Assembly (NCBI GenBank): GCA_016946835.1
Contig: JACVTC010000038.1
Location: 1,080,001 to 1,144,000 of the forward strand
DNA length: 64,000 nucleotides
From: Neocallimastix lanati (nom. inval.)
Taxonomy: Eukaryota > Neocallimastigomycota > Neocallimastigomycetes > Neocallimastigales > Neocallimastigaceae
Direction of reading: 5' to 3'
Positions 1 through 12,350 of the stretch are shown here, piece by piece; positions within the stretch are counted from its first letter, which is position 1; each line of letters opens with the position of its first letter. The notes below the pieces were generated by a model. That model was not told where the DNA came from. It saw only the letters and a program-made list of their open reading frames with translations, and did no database searches. Position numbers and translations under genes: made by a program.

Positions 1-22
1 CATATATGTATATATATAATAG

Positions 23-586
23 CTAAGGAAGAATATTATGATGAATCAAGTGGTAATGTTTGGAAAGAAGAAGATGGTGAATCTCTTTTCTTAAATGCTT
101 TAGAAAATACTAAATTGAAAAATTATAAGACAGCTTCTGAACAAGTTGACCATGCTCTTCAAATTGGAATTAAAAATAATAAAATGAAAGCTGGTGCTCT
201 TCGTTTAAGAGGTACCTACCTTTACTTAGCTAATTCTATGGAACCAGCTATTGCTGATTTTGAAGAATCATTAAAGCTTGATCCAGAAAATATTCAAACT
301 CATATTAAATTAGCTTCCTGTTTATTAGAAAAGGGTGAACTTGAGCCATCTTTAGAATTATTCGATAGGTAAAAAAAATAAAAAAAATAATAATAATAAT
401 AAAATAAAATAAAATAATAAATAAATAAATAAATAAATATATAATTATTTAAAAGTTAATAATAAAAAATAAAAAATAAAAAATATATAATTTTATTATT
501 AATTAATAATTTATTTATATATTTATTTATTTATTATATATTTATTTATTATATATTTATTTATTATATATTTATTTATTTATTTT

Positions 587-649
<63 letters not shown>

Positions 650-658
650 TTATAAAAC

Positions 659-693
<35 letters not shown>

Positions 694-1329
694 AGAGCTG
701 CTATGATATCATCTGATGATCCAGATCTTTACTACCATAGAGCTCATATTAAATTTATGTTAAATCAATATGATGATGCTATTGAAGATTATAAGAAGAG
801 TGCCGAATTAGATCCATCCTTTGTCTTCAGTTTCATTCAACAAGGTGTTGCCTATTACCGTAATGGTTCAACGCCAACTGCAATTAAAACATTTGAAGAT
901 GCTGCAAAGAAATTCCCTAACTCCCCAGATTTACATAATTATTATGGTGAAATTTTAATGGACTTACAAAGATTCGATGATGCTATGAATGAATTTGACA
1001 AGGCTTCCAAGGTTGCACCACAACTTCCATTCTCCTATGTGAATAAGGCCCTGTTATATCAACAAAAGATGGATCTTCTTAATTCTGAAAAGTTTGTTAG
1101 AAAGGCACTTGAAGTTGATCCAGAATGTGATACAGCTCATGTTCATTTAGCACAAATATGTTTACAAAAGCATGATATTGCAGAAGCTGTAGAAGAATAT
1201 GGTAAAGCTATTGAAGTTGCCAGAACTAATATGGATTTACAACAAGCTGTTATGTGTAGAGAAGCAGCTAAGGCTCAACTTGATGTTATTAAAAAATACC
1301 CAGATATTAAGGAAAAATTCTTTAAATAA
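23..1329 (+). CDS. TOM70: TOM70-like mitochondrial protein import receptor, 3' part (exons 23..368 and 696..1329)
   Basis: Tetratricopeptide-repeat protein of the mitochondrial outer membrane that receives preproteins and chaperones; this is the known role of the TOM70 family. The window holds the last 325 residues. A preceding intron appears to end at TAG 20-22. Exon 23..368 ends at a GT donor (369) and resumes after TTAG at 696; the join is in frame (phase 2, reading FDR-AAMISSDDPD). At least six TPR units are visible, for example the helix pairs in GALRLRGTYLYLANSMEPA, YHRAHIKFMLNQYDDAIEDY and GEILMDLQRFDDAMNEF. The spacing and the DPDLYYHRAHIKF block match the C-terminal TPR domain of TOM70. 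The protein ends in KEKFFK and TAA at 1327. The N-terminal membrane anchor and first exons lie upstream of the window. Another TPR co-chaperone is possible, but TOM70 is clearly the best fit. Confidence 0.82.
369..695 (+). other. TOM70 intron with A-tract instead of pyrimidine tract
   Basis: The 327-nt intron starts GTAAAAAA and ends ATTAG. It is made of AAT/AAAT and TTTA repeats. A run of about 30 adenines sits directly before the acceptor, where a polypyrimidine tract is normal. The flanking exons join in frame, so splicing is well supported. Confidence 0.75.
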
Positions 1330-1621
1330 TATATAAATTTGAAGATATTTAAAAAAATAATAATAAAAAAAAAATAAAATTTAAAAAAAAAAAAAAAAAA
1401 AAAGTATACATATATATTTAAAGGTTTATTAACATGTAACAATCATAAATAGAAATAAATAGAAATAAAAATTAATTATAATTAAATTATATAAATTATT
1501 TTATTTATTTTTCATTTTCTAAATAAAAATTTTCAATTAAATAAAGTATATAATAAAACTATAAAAAAAAAAAAAAAAAAAGACAATTATATATAATAAA
1601 AATAGAATTATATATATATAT

Positions 1622-1656
<35 letters not shown>

Positions 1657-1969
1657 AATTTTTTTTTTAAAAAAAATAATAATTAATCTAAACCATTCCA
1701 ATATTTAATCATTTTAATTGAAAAAATCAAAAAAAAAGACAAATATTTAATAGTATTATATATTATAATTTTTTTTTTTTTTAGACAGGGAAGAGAACAC
1801 ACTTCCATAACTTTATTAATTTTATTATAAAGAATACATGTAGTTAAAAGTACATTTGAAATCAAAAAATAAAAAATAAAAAAGCTCAAAAATACTATGT
1901 ATTTCAGTAAGTTGTACTATGTGGGAATTATATATTATAATATTTAATATATATATTAAATATGAATGT

Positions 1970-2060
1970 GGTTCATTTCGCCAATTTTTTATAATACAAA
2001 TTTTCAATACGCCATTTATTTTTATTGGCTTGTAAAAATTTTTGTTAACGCCATAAAAAA
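1970..2060. mobile_element. MITE relic (TTGCATTTCGCCA-type family)
   Basis: The text holds GGTTCATTTCGCCAATTTT, then AATACGCCAT, a TTGGC phrase and AACGCCAT. These are the same phrases iterated in the well-bounded element at 4933-5460. No terminal repeats or target duplication could be found, so it is a fragment. Confidence 0.4.
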
Positions 2061-2189
2061 CTTTAATACAATTATATGTTATAAAAAATAAATGTATAAA
2101 TAAATAAATAAATAAAGAATATTAATGCAAGTATTTTAAATTAATAAAATAAAATAAATATAGAATGTGAATATAAAGTACAGATTGAA

Positions 2190-2340
2190 TAAACTAAAGT
2201 AAAATAAAATAAAATAAAATAAAATAAAAATAAATAAATAGTAGAATATAAATATTATTAAAGTACAGATTGAATAAAATAAAATAAAATAAAATAAATA
2301 TTGAATGTAATAATATAAAAGTACAAGTATATAAAATATA
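2190..2340 (-). repeat. Minisatellite arm: GTACAGATTGAATAAAATAAAAT units
   Basis: About three units carrying AAGTACAGATTGAATAAA lie between 2180 and 2330. They are the reverse complement of the array at 2560-2940. Confidence 0.75.
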
Positions 2341-2559
2341 ATAAAATAAATAATAATTAATATTTTTTATTAAATTTAATTATATATTTTAGAAAGCAAA
2401 AATATCATCTATATTTAATGAGATTATTAGCAATCAATAATATTGTTTTATATATTAAATTACATCATGAATTGAATATAATAAAAATGTAAAAAATTTT
2501 CATTTCGAAAATATTGATCTTTAATATTTTTTAATAAAAAATAATAATAGATATTTATT

Positions 2560-2938
2560 TTATTTTATTTTATTTTATTTTATTTTTTTCAATCTGTACT
2601 TTATATTTATATTCTATTATTTATTTTATTTTATTTTATTCAATCTGTACTTTATATTTAATATTCTACTATTTATTTTATTTTATTTTATTCAATCTGT
2701 ACTTTATATTTAATATTCTACTATTTATTTTATTTTATTTTATTCAATCTGTACTTTATATTTAATATTCTACTATTTATTTTATTTTATTTTATTTTAT
2801 TCAATCTGTACTTTGTACTTTATATTTAATATTCTACTATTTATTTTATTTTATTTTATTTTATTCAATCTGTACTTTATACTTAATATTCTACTATTTA
2901 TTTTATTTTATTTTATATACTTGTACTTATATTATTAC

Positions 2939-2940
<2 letters not shown>
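2560..2940 (+). repeat. Minisatellite array, ~55-60 bp units with TTCAATCTGTACTTTATA
   Basis: Six or seven head-to-tail units each read TTCAATCTGTACTTTATA, then TTTAATATTCTACTATTTA, then TTTTA runs. With the opposite-strand units at 2190-2340 the locus forms a large imperfect inverted repeat. Single units recur near 13800 and 57535. Confidence 0.85.
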
Positions 2941-3006
<66 letters not shown>

Positions 3007-3010
3007 TTTT
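2938..3010. repeat. (ATTT)n microsatellite
   Basis: Uninterrupted TTTA/ATTT tetranucleotides for about 70 bases, directly after the minisatellite array. Confidence 0.9.
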
Positions 3011-3116
3011 ACAAATAATTGAAAAACTAATTTTTCAAAATTAATATTAAGAATAATATTGGATAATTAATATAATAATTTTAATTATATAATTAAAAAA
3101 TATTTATAAAAATAAA

Positions 3117-4640
3117 GAAATATAGAAGAAAATCTAATTATTGATGTAAGTGAGTCTAACAAAGGAAAAGAGCAAATTATTATTAATAAAAATAAATAAA
3201 TTTAATTTTTTCATATATAAAAAAAAATAATTCCAAAGTTTATAAATGTACCGAATATAAAAAAATAAATACATGTAAATCTTTTATTATTTTAAATGAT
3301 AAGAAAGAAATCTTAAAATATGATAGTTCGCGTAATCATCTTGAAAAAGAATACGATGTATCTCTATCTATAATGAAACATAAAATTAATGACGAAATTG
3401 AAAAAAGTTCAGTTCCTTTTGGTATAAAAATAAAACTCCTATATAATAAAATTTTTAAAGAAATGGGACTTATATGTCCAGAATATAATTCAATTAAATC
3501 CCAAATATCAAGAAATTTAAAATAAAAAGCTACCATCCAATATAATAACATTTGCTGGAATTCCTAGTGAATCTGAATATTTTAAAACAAAACAAGGTGA
3601 AACTTTTATAATATTCAAAAAATTCTAATTTAATAATTTTTCAATCTCCTTTTCAAGCAAAATTATTTAGGGTATATAATGATGATATATTTGTTGTTGA
3701 TACATTTTTTATTGCCCCTAAATTTAGTTATCAAATATTTATTACAAGAACTTATGCTAAAGAATTAAATAGTTTTTACACTACTTCTTTTGCAATATTA
3801 AAAAATAAAGAACAAGAAACGTATAAAATATTATTTGAAAAATTAAAAAAAAAAGAAAAAAATGCTAATACATGTAAATAATAATATTATAATTGAACAA
3901 AAAAAAAAAAAAAAAAAAAAAATTGCATTGTGATTTTGAAAGGGGCATATCTAAAGCAGCAAAAAACAATATTTCCTAAAACAAATATTAAATATTGCAT
4001 TTGACATTATAAAAAATCACTAGATTAAAAAAAAAAAAATAAATAAAATAAATTATGCTATAATGAAATAAAAAATAATAATAATACATTTATTTATTAT
4101 AAAGCTATTTCAAATTTACCATTTATAAATCCTGAATACATATTTGATATTTATATTATAATTAAAATTAAATCCATTAAAAATAATTATTGTCAATTTT
4201 TTAAAATTTTTTAGAATATTTTTATAAAACATATTTAGTTGATTATGATAAGAAGATTTGGAATTATTATAATAATATGGAACATATAACGAAAAATGCC
4301 TCAGCATCACTCAATAATTATTTAAATAATTTATTTCCAACAAAACCATCTTTTTATAAATTAATAGTTAAATCAAATGAACTTGAATATTTAACATATT
4401 ATGATTATCAAAGAAAAATAAGAGGAATTTGGAAAATAAAAAAAAAAAAAAGAGCAATAAATTAAGCTAATGAAATCAGTATCTTAATTGAACGTTACAA
4501 AAATAATGAAGCCAAGTTAATTAATGCTAAATGTGATAGAAATAATATTATTAATTGGGGGTTTGATTGTTTAACTGATTTAAATAATATAATTATATAT
4601 TACTTTATAATAACTAATTAAGAAATGAGGAATGACCAAA
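3117..4640 (+). pseudogene. Decayed MULE-type transposase (FLYWCH finger plus DDE domain)
   Basis: Conceptual translation over several frames gives the layout of a FLYWCH/MULE transposase. An N-terminal FLYWCH-like finger (VYKCTEYKKINTCKSFIIL, then RNHLEKE) lies at about 3240-3340. The stretch KIKLLYNKIFKEMGLICPE lies near 3430-3480. The DDE core first block (FQSPFQAKLFRVYNDDIFVV then DTFFIAPKFSYQIF) lies at 3640-3760, and the second block HCDFERGISKAAK at about 3925-3965. A conserved C-terminal part, HITKNASASLNNYLNNLFPT, lies at about 4280-4340. The reading frame is broken by stops (for example about 3520 and 3625) and indels, and a poly-A run lies near 3900, so it is dead. Coding traces begin at the NLIIDVSESNKGK stretch near 3130. 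Terminal inverted repeats were not identified. Catalytic function is lost; the family assignment is by motif pattern. Confidence 0.75.
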
Positions 4641-4754
4641 CGAATAATCAAAATTCTGTCATTCAAAAATTTAATTTATTAAGCTTAATAATTTTATACA
4701 GTTTAAATAAATATTCAAATACAATGTATCATTAATAATTTTATCATTATAATT

Positions 4755-4932
4755 ATTTTTTTTAATAACATTTAAATAAAAGAATTATTATTAATAATAT
4801 TTACATTTTTAATAACATTTATATTTTTATATAATTTTTTTATTAATAGCATTTAAATAAAAGAATAATTATTAATAACATTTATATTTTTATATAATTC
4901 TTTTATTAATAACATTTAAATAAAAGAATTAA
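4755..4932 (+). repeat. Short tandem repeat, ~65-85 bp units
   Basis: AACATTTAAATAAAAGAAT recurs three times (about 4767, 4848 and 4910), separated by TTATATTTTTATATAAT phrases. The array ends exactly where the MITE begins. Confidence 0.65.
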
Positions 4933-5460
4933 GGGAGAGTTGCATTTCCCCAAATTGCATTTCGCCAAGTGGCGTAGTATTAAAATGTTGCATTTCCCCA
5001 AGTTGCATTTCCCCAAGTTGCTTTTCGCCAGGTTGCATTTCGACAAGTAGAGTATTGATATAAATAAAATGAATAAATAAATAAATATTAATTCAAAATA
5101 TATTTTTTTTTAAAATTGTTTTTATGCGATATTAATAATATTTAATTTTATTTATTGATTTATTTATTTATTTAATAATTTTCAATTTGGCGAATTGCAA
5201 TTTGGCGAAATGCCACATTTTTTTAATACGCCACATGCTTTCAAAAAAAATTGGCGAAATGCAATCTGGCGAAATGCCCCACACCCAAGAATTAAAATCA
5301 TAAAATCTAATCATTATATGATTTATTTAATTATTCACTTAATAATTAATTTGAAAATAGAAGTAACAAAATAATACAATAAAATAATATTATGTAGTAT
5401 AATATTGCTATAGCCACATATTTATATATATCACGTGAAAATGGCGTAATGCAACCTCCC
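4933..5460. mobile_element. MITE, 528 bp, with ATTAA target-site duplication
   Basis: The left end reads GGGAGAGTTGCATT and the right end is the reverse complement of GGGAGGTTGCATT, so the terminal inverted repeats match apart from one base. ATTAA is present immediately outside both ends (4928-4932 and 5461-5465). Internally the left half iterates TTGCATTTCCCCAAG or TTGCATTTCGCCA, and the right half iterates the complement (GGCGAAATGCAATCTGGCG). There is no ORF, so it must depend on a transposase elsewhere. The adjoining dead MULE is unlikely to be the source, since MULEs usually make longer duplications. Confidence 0.8.
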
Positions 5461-5807
5461 ATTAAATATTACTTATATATTACATATAATATATAAAAAA
5501 AATATATATATATTAATATAATTAAAATAATCATTCTTTTTTTTTTTGTTTTTTTTTTTTTTTTCTATTAAAATGTTTATTATTTATAATATTTATTTAT
5601 TTATTTATTTATTTACTATAAATATATATTATATTTATTTATTATTATTAAATAAAAAAAAAAAATATAAATTAAATAAAAATTTTATATATATATATAT
5701 ATATATATTTTATTTTTATATTTATTTCATTATAGTTTTAAGCAAATATAAGATTAAAATTAAAAGATTTTTGAAAATAAAACTATAATAATAAAATAAA
5801 ATTGTAA

Positions 5808-5846
<39 letters not shown>

Positions 5847-6022
5847 TGTTAAATTAAAAATATCAATATTAATATAACTAATAATAATAATAATAAATTT
5901 TATAAAGTAAAAAAAAAAAAAAATAAAATAAAATTAAAAAAAAAGTATTAAATAAAAATAAAATTAAAATAATAATAATAGTAAAAAAAAAAAAAAAAAA
6001 AGTTATATTTAATTTTATTAAA
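5461..6022. other. Low-complexity intergenic DNA
   Basis: A/T homopolymers and AT dinucleotides only; nothing gene-like is seen. It separates the MITE from the 3' end of the minus-strand nucleoporin gene. Confidence 0.85.
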
Positions 6023-6226
6023 TTAAAAAATAAATGGACTGATTTCAGTAACAGCATTTGGATTTCTATCTAATAAATAAATAGCTGATTTTCTAATAGC
6101 ATCTAAAAAGGTTTCAAGAGTATTTGATATTTCAAATTGATCACAAAATTGTGAAGCAACGTCACAAACTAAATCAAAACTCTTATTAAGATTTCTAAAG
6201 AAAAATTGCAATATAAATTAAGAAGA

Positions 6227-6257
<31 letters not shown>

Positions 6258-7748
6258 TCATTAATAATAAAATAATAGTAATTGTAATAGTAATAATAAT
6301 AGTAATAACAAAAACAATTATATTAATATAAACAAAACATAATCATTACATAAAATTCTAATATTTTTTTTATAATTTTATTATAATAAATAATAATAAA
6401 ACTTACTCTGGAATTATATCCTTAGTTTCAAAGTATAAATTATGCAACCATAAAAATATTTTTGGAATATATATATTTTGTATAGTCTGTCTTTTATATA
6501 AATCATTTTGATCGTTATAATCAACACCTTCCATTGCATCGGATTCTATTATTAATAAATGAAATTTATTATTACTTATTTATTTATTATATTTGCCTAT
6601 TTATTTACTTAATATATTTATTTTTATAACTTTTAATATACAACTAACTAACCAGTTTGATTATCTTCAAATTTTATTAAATTAATTAATAATAATATAG
6701 CTGTATTTAATAAATTATCAGCTTCATTGGTTTTTTTCTATAAATAATTATAAAAAATAAAATAAAATAAAATAAAATAAAAAATAGGTCAATAATTCGA
6801 ACAAAAATTAATATAATTAATAATTAGATATCTATTTGTCTATTTATTATATTATACTATATATATTAATTACAATAACTTGGGCCTCCCATTCAGTTTC
6901 CTTTGAAGATTTTCTTTTTCTTTTTTTTTTTATTTTTATTTTTATTTTTTTTTAATTATAATTTTAATTTTAATTTAATAACAATAATAAAAATATAAAT
7001 GAAAATTAATAATTTTAATAATAATAATAATAACAATAATAATAATAATAATAATATATATATACGATAATTCCGAAGTATTTTCATTTGGTTCATTTGG
7101 TTTATGTTCTATTGTATTTTTCCATGACATATATGAATTGTAAGAATCAATTAAACCAGTATAAGCAATATTTTCATTCATATTAATATCATTTTCCTCA
7201 GATTTACATTGAATAGTATTAATATTTAAAACAAAATTGAATAATTCTTTAGCAGCATTTAATTTTCCTGTTCCTAAGAAATATCTGTACAATTTATTAC
7301 ATTGAATATAAAATTCTTTTACTAATGAAACCTCAAATGTTAACCATTCTAATATATGAATTTTTGCAATATCAGAACTTGTAACAGGACTTGACATATT
7401 CTTATATATAGAATCATTAATATCCTTTGGGAAATGTTCCTAGTTTAATTTAATAAAAAATATATACATATAATAATTTTTATTTATACAATTATTTATA
7501 TATTTATAAATATATTTAATTAATTTAATTCATTAATTACCTCTATATCACTTAATGCTGAATTTACAGTAACTGTACATATTGAGGTTGTATCTAAGCC
7601 ATGTAATTGAGCAAGTTTAATATATTCTTTCTTAATGTTTAATGGTTCATCAATAGCTAAATTGAATTTATTAAAATAAATTATAAAATTTCAAAATTTT
7701 CATAAATAACAAAAAACTTCTAATTAAATATAATTTAAAGTAACGTTA

Positions 7749-7784
<36 letters not shown>

Positions 7785-10195
7785 ATTTACTTTTTAATAA
7801 AGCAACATATGACTTAATTTGATTTTCATTCGTTAAATGAGAAGCATATCCTGCAACAAGATTTCTCTGTTATAAAATATTAATACATAATAATAATTAA
7901 ATTTTATTATTATACAAATTTTATTTTATTATATTTAATACATATTTAATTTAAAGTAATTTAAAATAAAACAAATATAAATACATGAATTAAAAATAAA
8001 AAATAATAAATAATAAATAAAAAATAAATATAAAACAAATAATTAATTAATTAATTAATTAATTAATCGAATGAGAGAAAAAAAAAAAAAAAAAAAAAAA
8101 AGATTACTAATAAAAAATTACCTTCTTATATTTTATTAATGAATTGATATATTCAATGATAATATATTCAGATTCCTTTTCTGGATAAGGTTGACCAGTA
8201 TTCTTTAAAAGAAGAATGAAATGAACAAAGAAACGTAATAAATCTGTATTGGTAGGAGTTCTTTAGATACAACAATATTAAATATATACACAAAATTAAA
8301 TATTTATATATATAACATTAATAAAAAATTTCTTTATTAAGAATAAATAAAAATATTATTTTTATTACGTTATTTTAATTACCCTGTAATAGTTTCTGAT
8401 TCTTCAAGTTGCTTCTTAAAATGAATAATCATTTCATCATATTTATTCAATATAATCATTTTTTGTATATAATGGAATGGTTCACCAGCTGATTTTCTTT
8501 ATTTATTCATTATTTATTTATTAAAATATTTATTTTTATTATTTAAGAAAATTTTAGAAAAAAATATTATAAAAATAATAACAATAATAATATTATTATT
8601 ATAAAAAGAAAGAAAAATAATAATATAAGCAATTTTGATTTTAATTATATTAAAATATAATAATAATAATAATAATAACAGTGGTAGTTCTGCTACTGAT
8701 ACTATAATGATTAAATAGCATATATATTCCTACCTTATTTTTTCATTTTCATTCTTTAAAAGTGAATCAAAAACAAATTCTGTTGATTCTGGAATAAGTG
8801 TATCTTCTATTGAATATAAATCGGCTTCATCGTTATCCTCAGTAATATATCTAGTTGAAGCTTTGAAACCCTAAATATATATATAAAAATTAATATATCT
8901 AATAAACCATTTATACTAATATTTGATAAAGTTAATAACATACCTTACTAAGTTCATTTTCTAAATAAGAATTGTAATAAACCCAAAGATAATCTTCCCA
9001 TGTCTTACATACAGATAAAGCCTTTTGTATTTTTTATAAATAAATTTAAAAATAATAATATATATATTAATATATTAAATTATTATGTCATTATTATCAA
9101 TAATCTTAATAGAATTTTTGATAATAATAATTTTGAATTATAATTAAAATATAATTAATAAAAATTAAATAAACTATTTAAATTAAGCCTACATTTTTTA
9201 CAGTACCAGACATAATTGAATAAATGGCTCTTTCGTAAGAATTGTATTTACCCTAACAATAATATATCATTTATTAATATATTTACTGGCATATTAAAGT
9301 AATATTTATATAATATAGATAATATTAAAAATATCATTATATATACTTCATTTGAAAGTTTATAACAAATAGCTTTCCACAAATCACGATTTCTATTACC
9401 AGAAGCAACATCATTTACATCCTCTTTATCTAATTTTTTTTTTTTTTTTCATTAAATAAATAACATAAATTTCAAATTATTTTCATTATTGTTATTATAG
9501 TGGGTATTGTTGTAGGTTGTTGTTTTGGTTGTTATAATTATTTTATTTTAATATTTATTTTATTAAGTTATATTTGTTGTCAAAATCAAATAAAATAATT
9601 AATAATTAATAATTCATCAATATATATATATTATAATAAAATAAAAAATAATACATATTTAAAACAAATATAATAAATATATATATTTCTTTAATACCAT
9701 AATTTGGGTCTACCCATAATAATGTTCCTCTTAAACTAGCACCTTTCCATGGATTACCACATTGTTCACAATATTCTATAGCATCAGCTAATCTTCCTCG
9801 TCTAATTAATTCATATACTATTTTTGATAATTTCTCATCAAATTCCTTTAATTCAATTGATTATAAATGTTATATATAAAAAATTTAAAAGAGTTAATTC
9901 AATTTACCAATAATTATCATAATATACATAATATTTTGTTACATTAAGATAAACACCTGATCATTACTATTTGGTTCTAAAGACAATTTATTTTGTTCAT
10001 TTACTAATTTGTTTTTAGATGTATTATTTGATTCTTTCTTTAAAGAAGGAATCGAATATGGTGAACAAATATCTTGTAACCATTCTCTTACAGTCTAATT
10101 ATTATTATTATTTCATATATTATATAATATTAATACTTTCATTCTTCACTTATTTTTATATTTTTATTAAAAAAAAAAGAAAAATGAAAGAAAAA

Positions 10196-10231
<36 letters not shown>

Positions 10232-10440
10232 AATGAAGAAATTACCCAAACTTTTGTTAATTCTTCATTTTGTAAATATTGATTAGCAAATGAAGCATCA
10301 CTAATATATGGATCTTCCATATAACTAATATCAGGTTCACCGACAGATTTGCAATGTCTAATGCATTAAAATTATTATAATAAAATAGATATAAATAAAA
10401 ATTATTAAACAATTTCTGAAATATAATATAATGAATACAC

Positions 10441-10471
<31 letters not shown>

Positions 10472-10901
10472 CAAATAAGAATATATATTCTCTAAAAATA
10501 TATACCTATTTAACATCTGTATTAATTTCCATGTATTCAATTCTAATTTTTCATTTAGTAATTCCGCTGAATCATAAAATTGAATAGAATTTGAATTTTT
10601 GCTTAGGTATTTGATTCTATTTTTTTTTTTTTTTAACATTCATTTTAAATTCATTGATATTATATTCAAATTTTATAATGTAATAAAATCAATCATGATT
10701 ATCAAAATAAAATATAGTTCATATGAATTTTAATATTTTTCTTTAATGTTTTTTTTTTTAATTAATAATGTTATAAATTTTGGATTTCTACCTCTTTTGA
10801 CAAATACTAATATATTTTTCTGTTATTATATCGACATTGTTTTTATATGATATAAATGCATCATGAAATTCATCCAAAGTCCCTTTTAATTCCTTGCTCA
10901 T
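6023..10901 (-). CDS. NUP84: Nuclear pore protein Nup84/Nup107, 18 exons
   Basis: Scaffold nucleoporin of the Y-shaped outer-ring (Nup84/Nup107) complex. Minus-strand exons, 5' to 3': 10792-10901, 10506-10616, 10246-10357, 9957-10094, 9698-9845, 9347-9429, 9193-9252, 8944-9021, 8734-8870, 8383-8496, 8122-8260, 7791-7866, 7541-7656, 7066-7439, 6874-6913, 6653-6737, 6407-6545, 6023-6194. All 17 introns are GT-AG and every junction keeps frame, giving 2232 nt or 743 residues, close to the size of yeast Nup84. Family blocks are in order: RRGRLADAIEYCEQCGNPWK with GASLRGTLLW, GNRNRDLWKAICYKLSNE, YNSYERAIYSIMSGTV, CKTWEDYLWVYYNSYLENEL, HILEWLTFEV, and a helical C-terminus ending ISPFIF. The start is the ATG at 10901, which opens exon 1 (MSKELKGTLDEFHDAF). 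The least certain junction is exon 15 to 16, where a GTTATT donor six bases earlier would also keep frame. Confidence 0.9.
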
Positions 10902-11086
10902 CTATTATTATAAAATAAATTTAATGATTTAAAATTATCAATATTAAAATAAAATATAAAAAAGCGTGTATGTAAATTAATTTATTTTTCAAATTATAAT
11001 AGCAATATAATATTATAATATTTATAAAAATAAATTAATATATATACTTTTAACTTTTTAGTAAAATTAAAAATACTGAGTAATAT

Positions 11087-11138
<52 letters not shown>

Positions 11139-12004
11139 AAATAGAATATAGTGTATAATTAAAAAAAATAATAATTTATATTTAGTATTATTTAATATTA
11201 AATCTTTATCATTTAATATAACCTAACCTATTTAATAATTTTTTTTAATATAATTTTTTTATAATATAAAAAAATAAAAATTTTATTATTAAAATCATTA
11301 ATAACAAATAATACTTTCTATTACAGAAGAAAAAAATAATAACTTTAATAATCTTTTAAAATAACATAAAATAATATTATTAACTTAAAACAAATAAAAT
11401 TTTTAATAATACTTGAGGTTTATATTTCAAATTGAAATAGAAAAGAAGGAACTAATAATTTATAAATATAAAATATTATATTTGATTATGTTTAATAAAT
11501 ATTTCATTTTTAAGTAAATTGATGAATTAATCATGAAAAATTATGCCTCGATATTAATAGTTTGAAGATATTAATTTTTAAAAATAAACTTATCAATAAT
11601 ATTTACCTAAATATTATTATTTAATTTATTTTTAATACAAAAATCATATTTAAACTAATTTTTATACTTAACTAAAATATATGTATATATAAGCTACACA
11701 AAATAAATAAACATTTTAATATTAATTAATATTATTATATTATTCATTTTTTATGATTATAATTACTAGATATTAATTTTTATTTTACTTTTATAGATAA
11801 AAATTTTATTAAATTCTTACTAACTAAAATTATCTATAATCTTTCAATAATATAAATATTTCCATATTGTACAAAAAAACTTATAAAATCATTTTTATAC
11901 TTTTCTAAATATATAAACAAGCCCGATTGATAATGTAATATTATTAAAAATTATTATAACATTATTATATTATTTATTATTCATTAATAACTGGAATTAA
12001 TATA
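10902..12004. other. AT-rich intergenic DNA
   Basis: Contains the probable promoter of the minus-strand nucleoporin gene, but no recognisable element. A poly-A run of about 45 bases lies at 11092-11136. No coding signal is seen. Confidence 0.8.
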
Positions 12005-12350
12005 ATTTTAAATATAATAATTGTGGATTGAATTTTTCATTGAATCAGCGCATATCTTCTAAGACAGCAATAGGCTTGAAATATAATAAAACTAATACAT
12101 CAATTTTTGGTTATTTATAAGGTAACACATGTTACTAAATATCATAATATCTCCAATATAAAACATGTATATAAAATATTAATGGAGCAGATTAAAAAAA
12201 AAATCCAATAGCACAGCTCAAGGAAAAGATGTTGTAATCACATTCAAGAATTTTATTGATATTAAATTGCTTTTATTTTTTTTTTTTTTTTATTTTATTT
12301 AGTATATTACATTAATTTATAATGATTAATGCTTAAAAAAAAAAGGATAA
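12005..12350. repeat. Diverged repeat unit, copy 1
   Basis: Shares ordered phrases with copy 2 at 13145: AAATATAATAATTRTGGAT, then CAATAGRCTTGAAAT, then AATAKCACAGCTCAA, then a TTTTATT-rich stretch and ATTAATTTATAATKATTAAT. Base composition is slightly less AT-rich than its surroundings. Non-coding in all frames. Confidence 0.55.

Larger units (their letters stand above)
1330..3116. other. AT-rich intergenic region with dispersed minisatellites
   Basis: No gene seen. The first 400 bases hold A/T homopolymers. From 1970 to 2060 there are MITE-like GCC/GGC phrases. From 2160 to 2940 there are repeat units containing the CAGATTGAATAAAAT motif in both orientations, and from about 2938 to 3010 an (ATTT)n array. 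The short ORFs here only read repeats. Confidence 0.8.

Noticed and set aside
1683-2007. Short minus-strand ORFs downstream of TOM70
   Set aside because: Phe/Ile/Leu-rich translations of AT-rich DNA that overlap a MITE relic.
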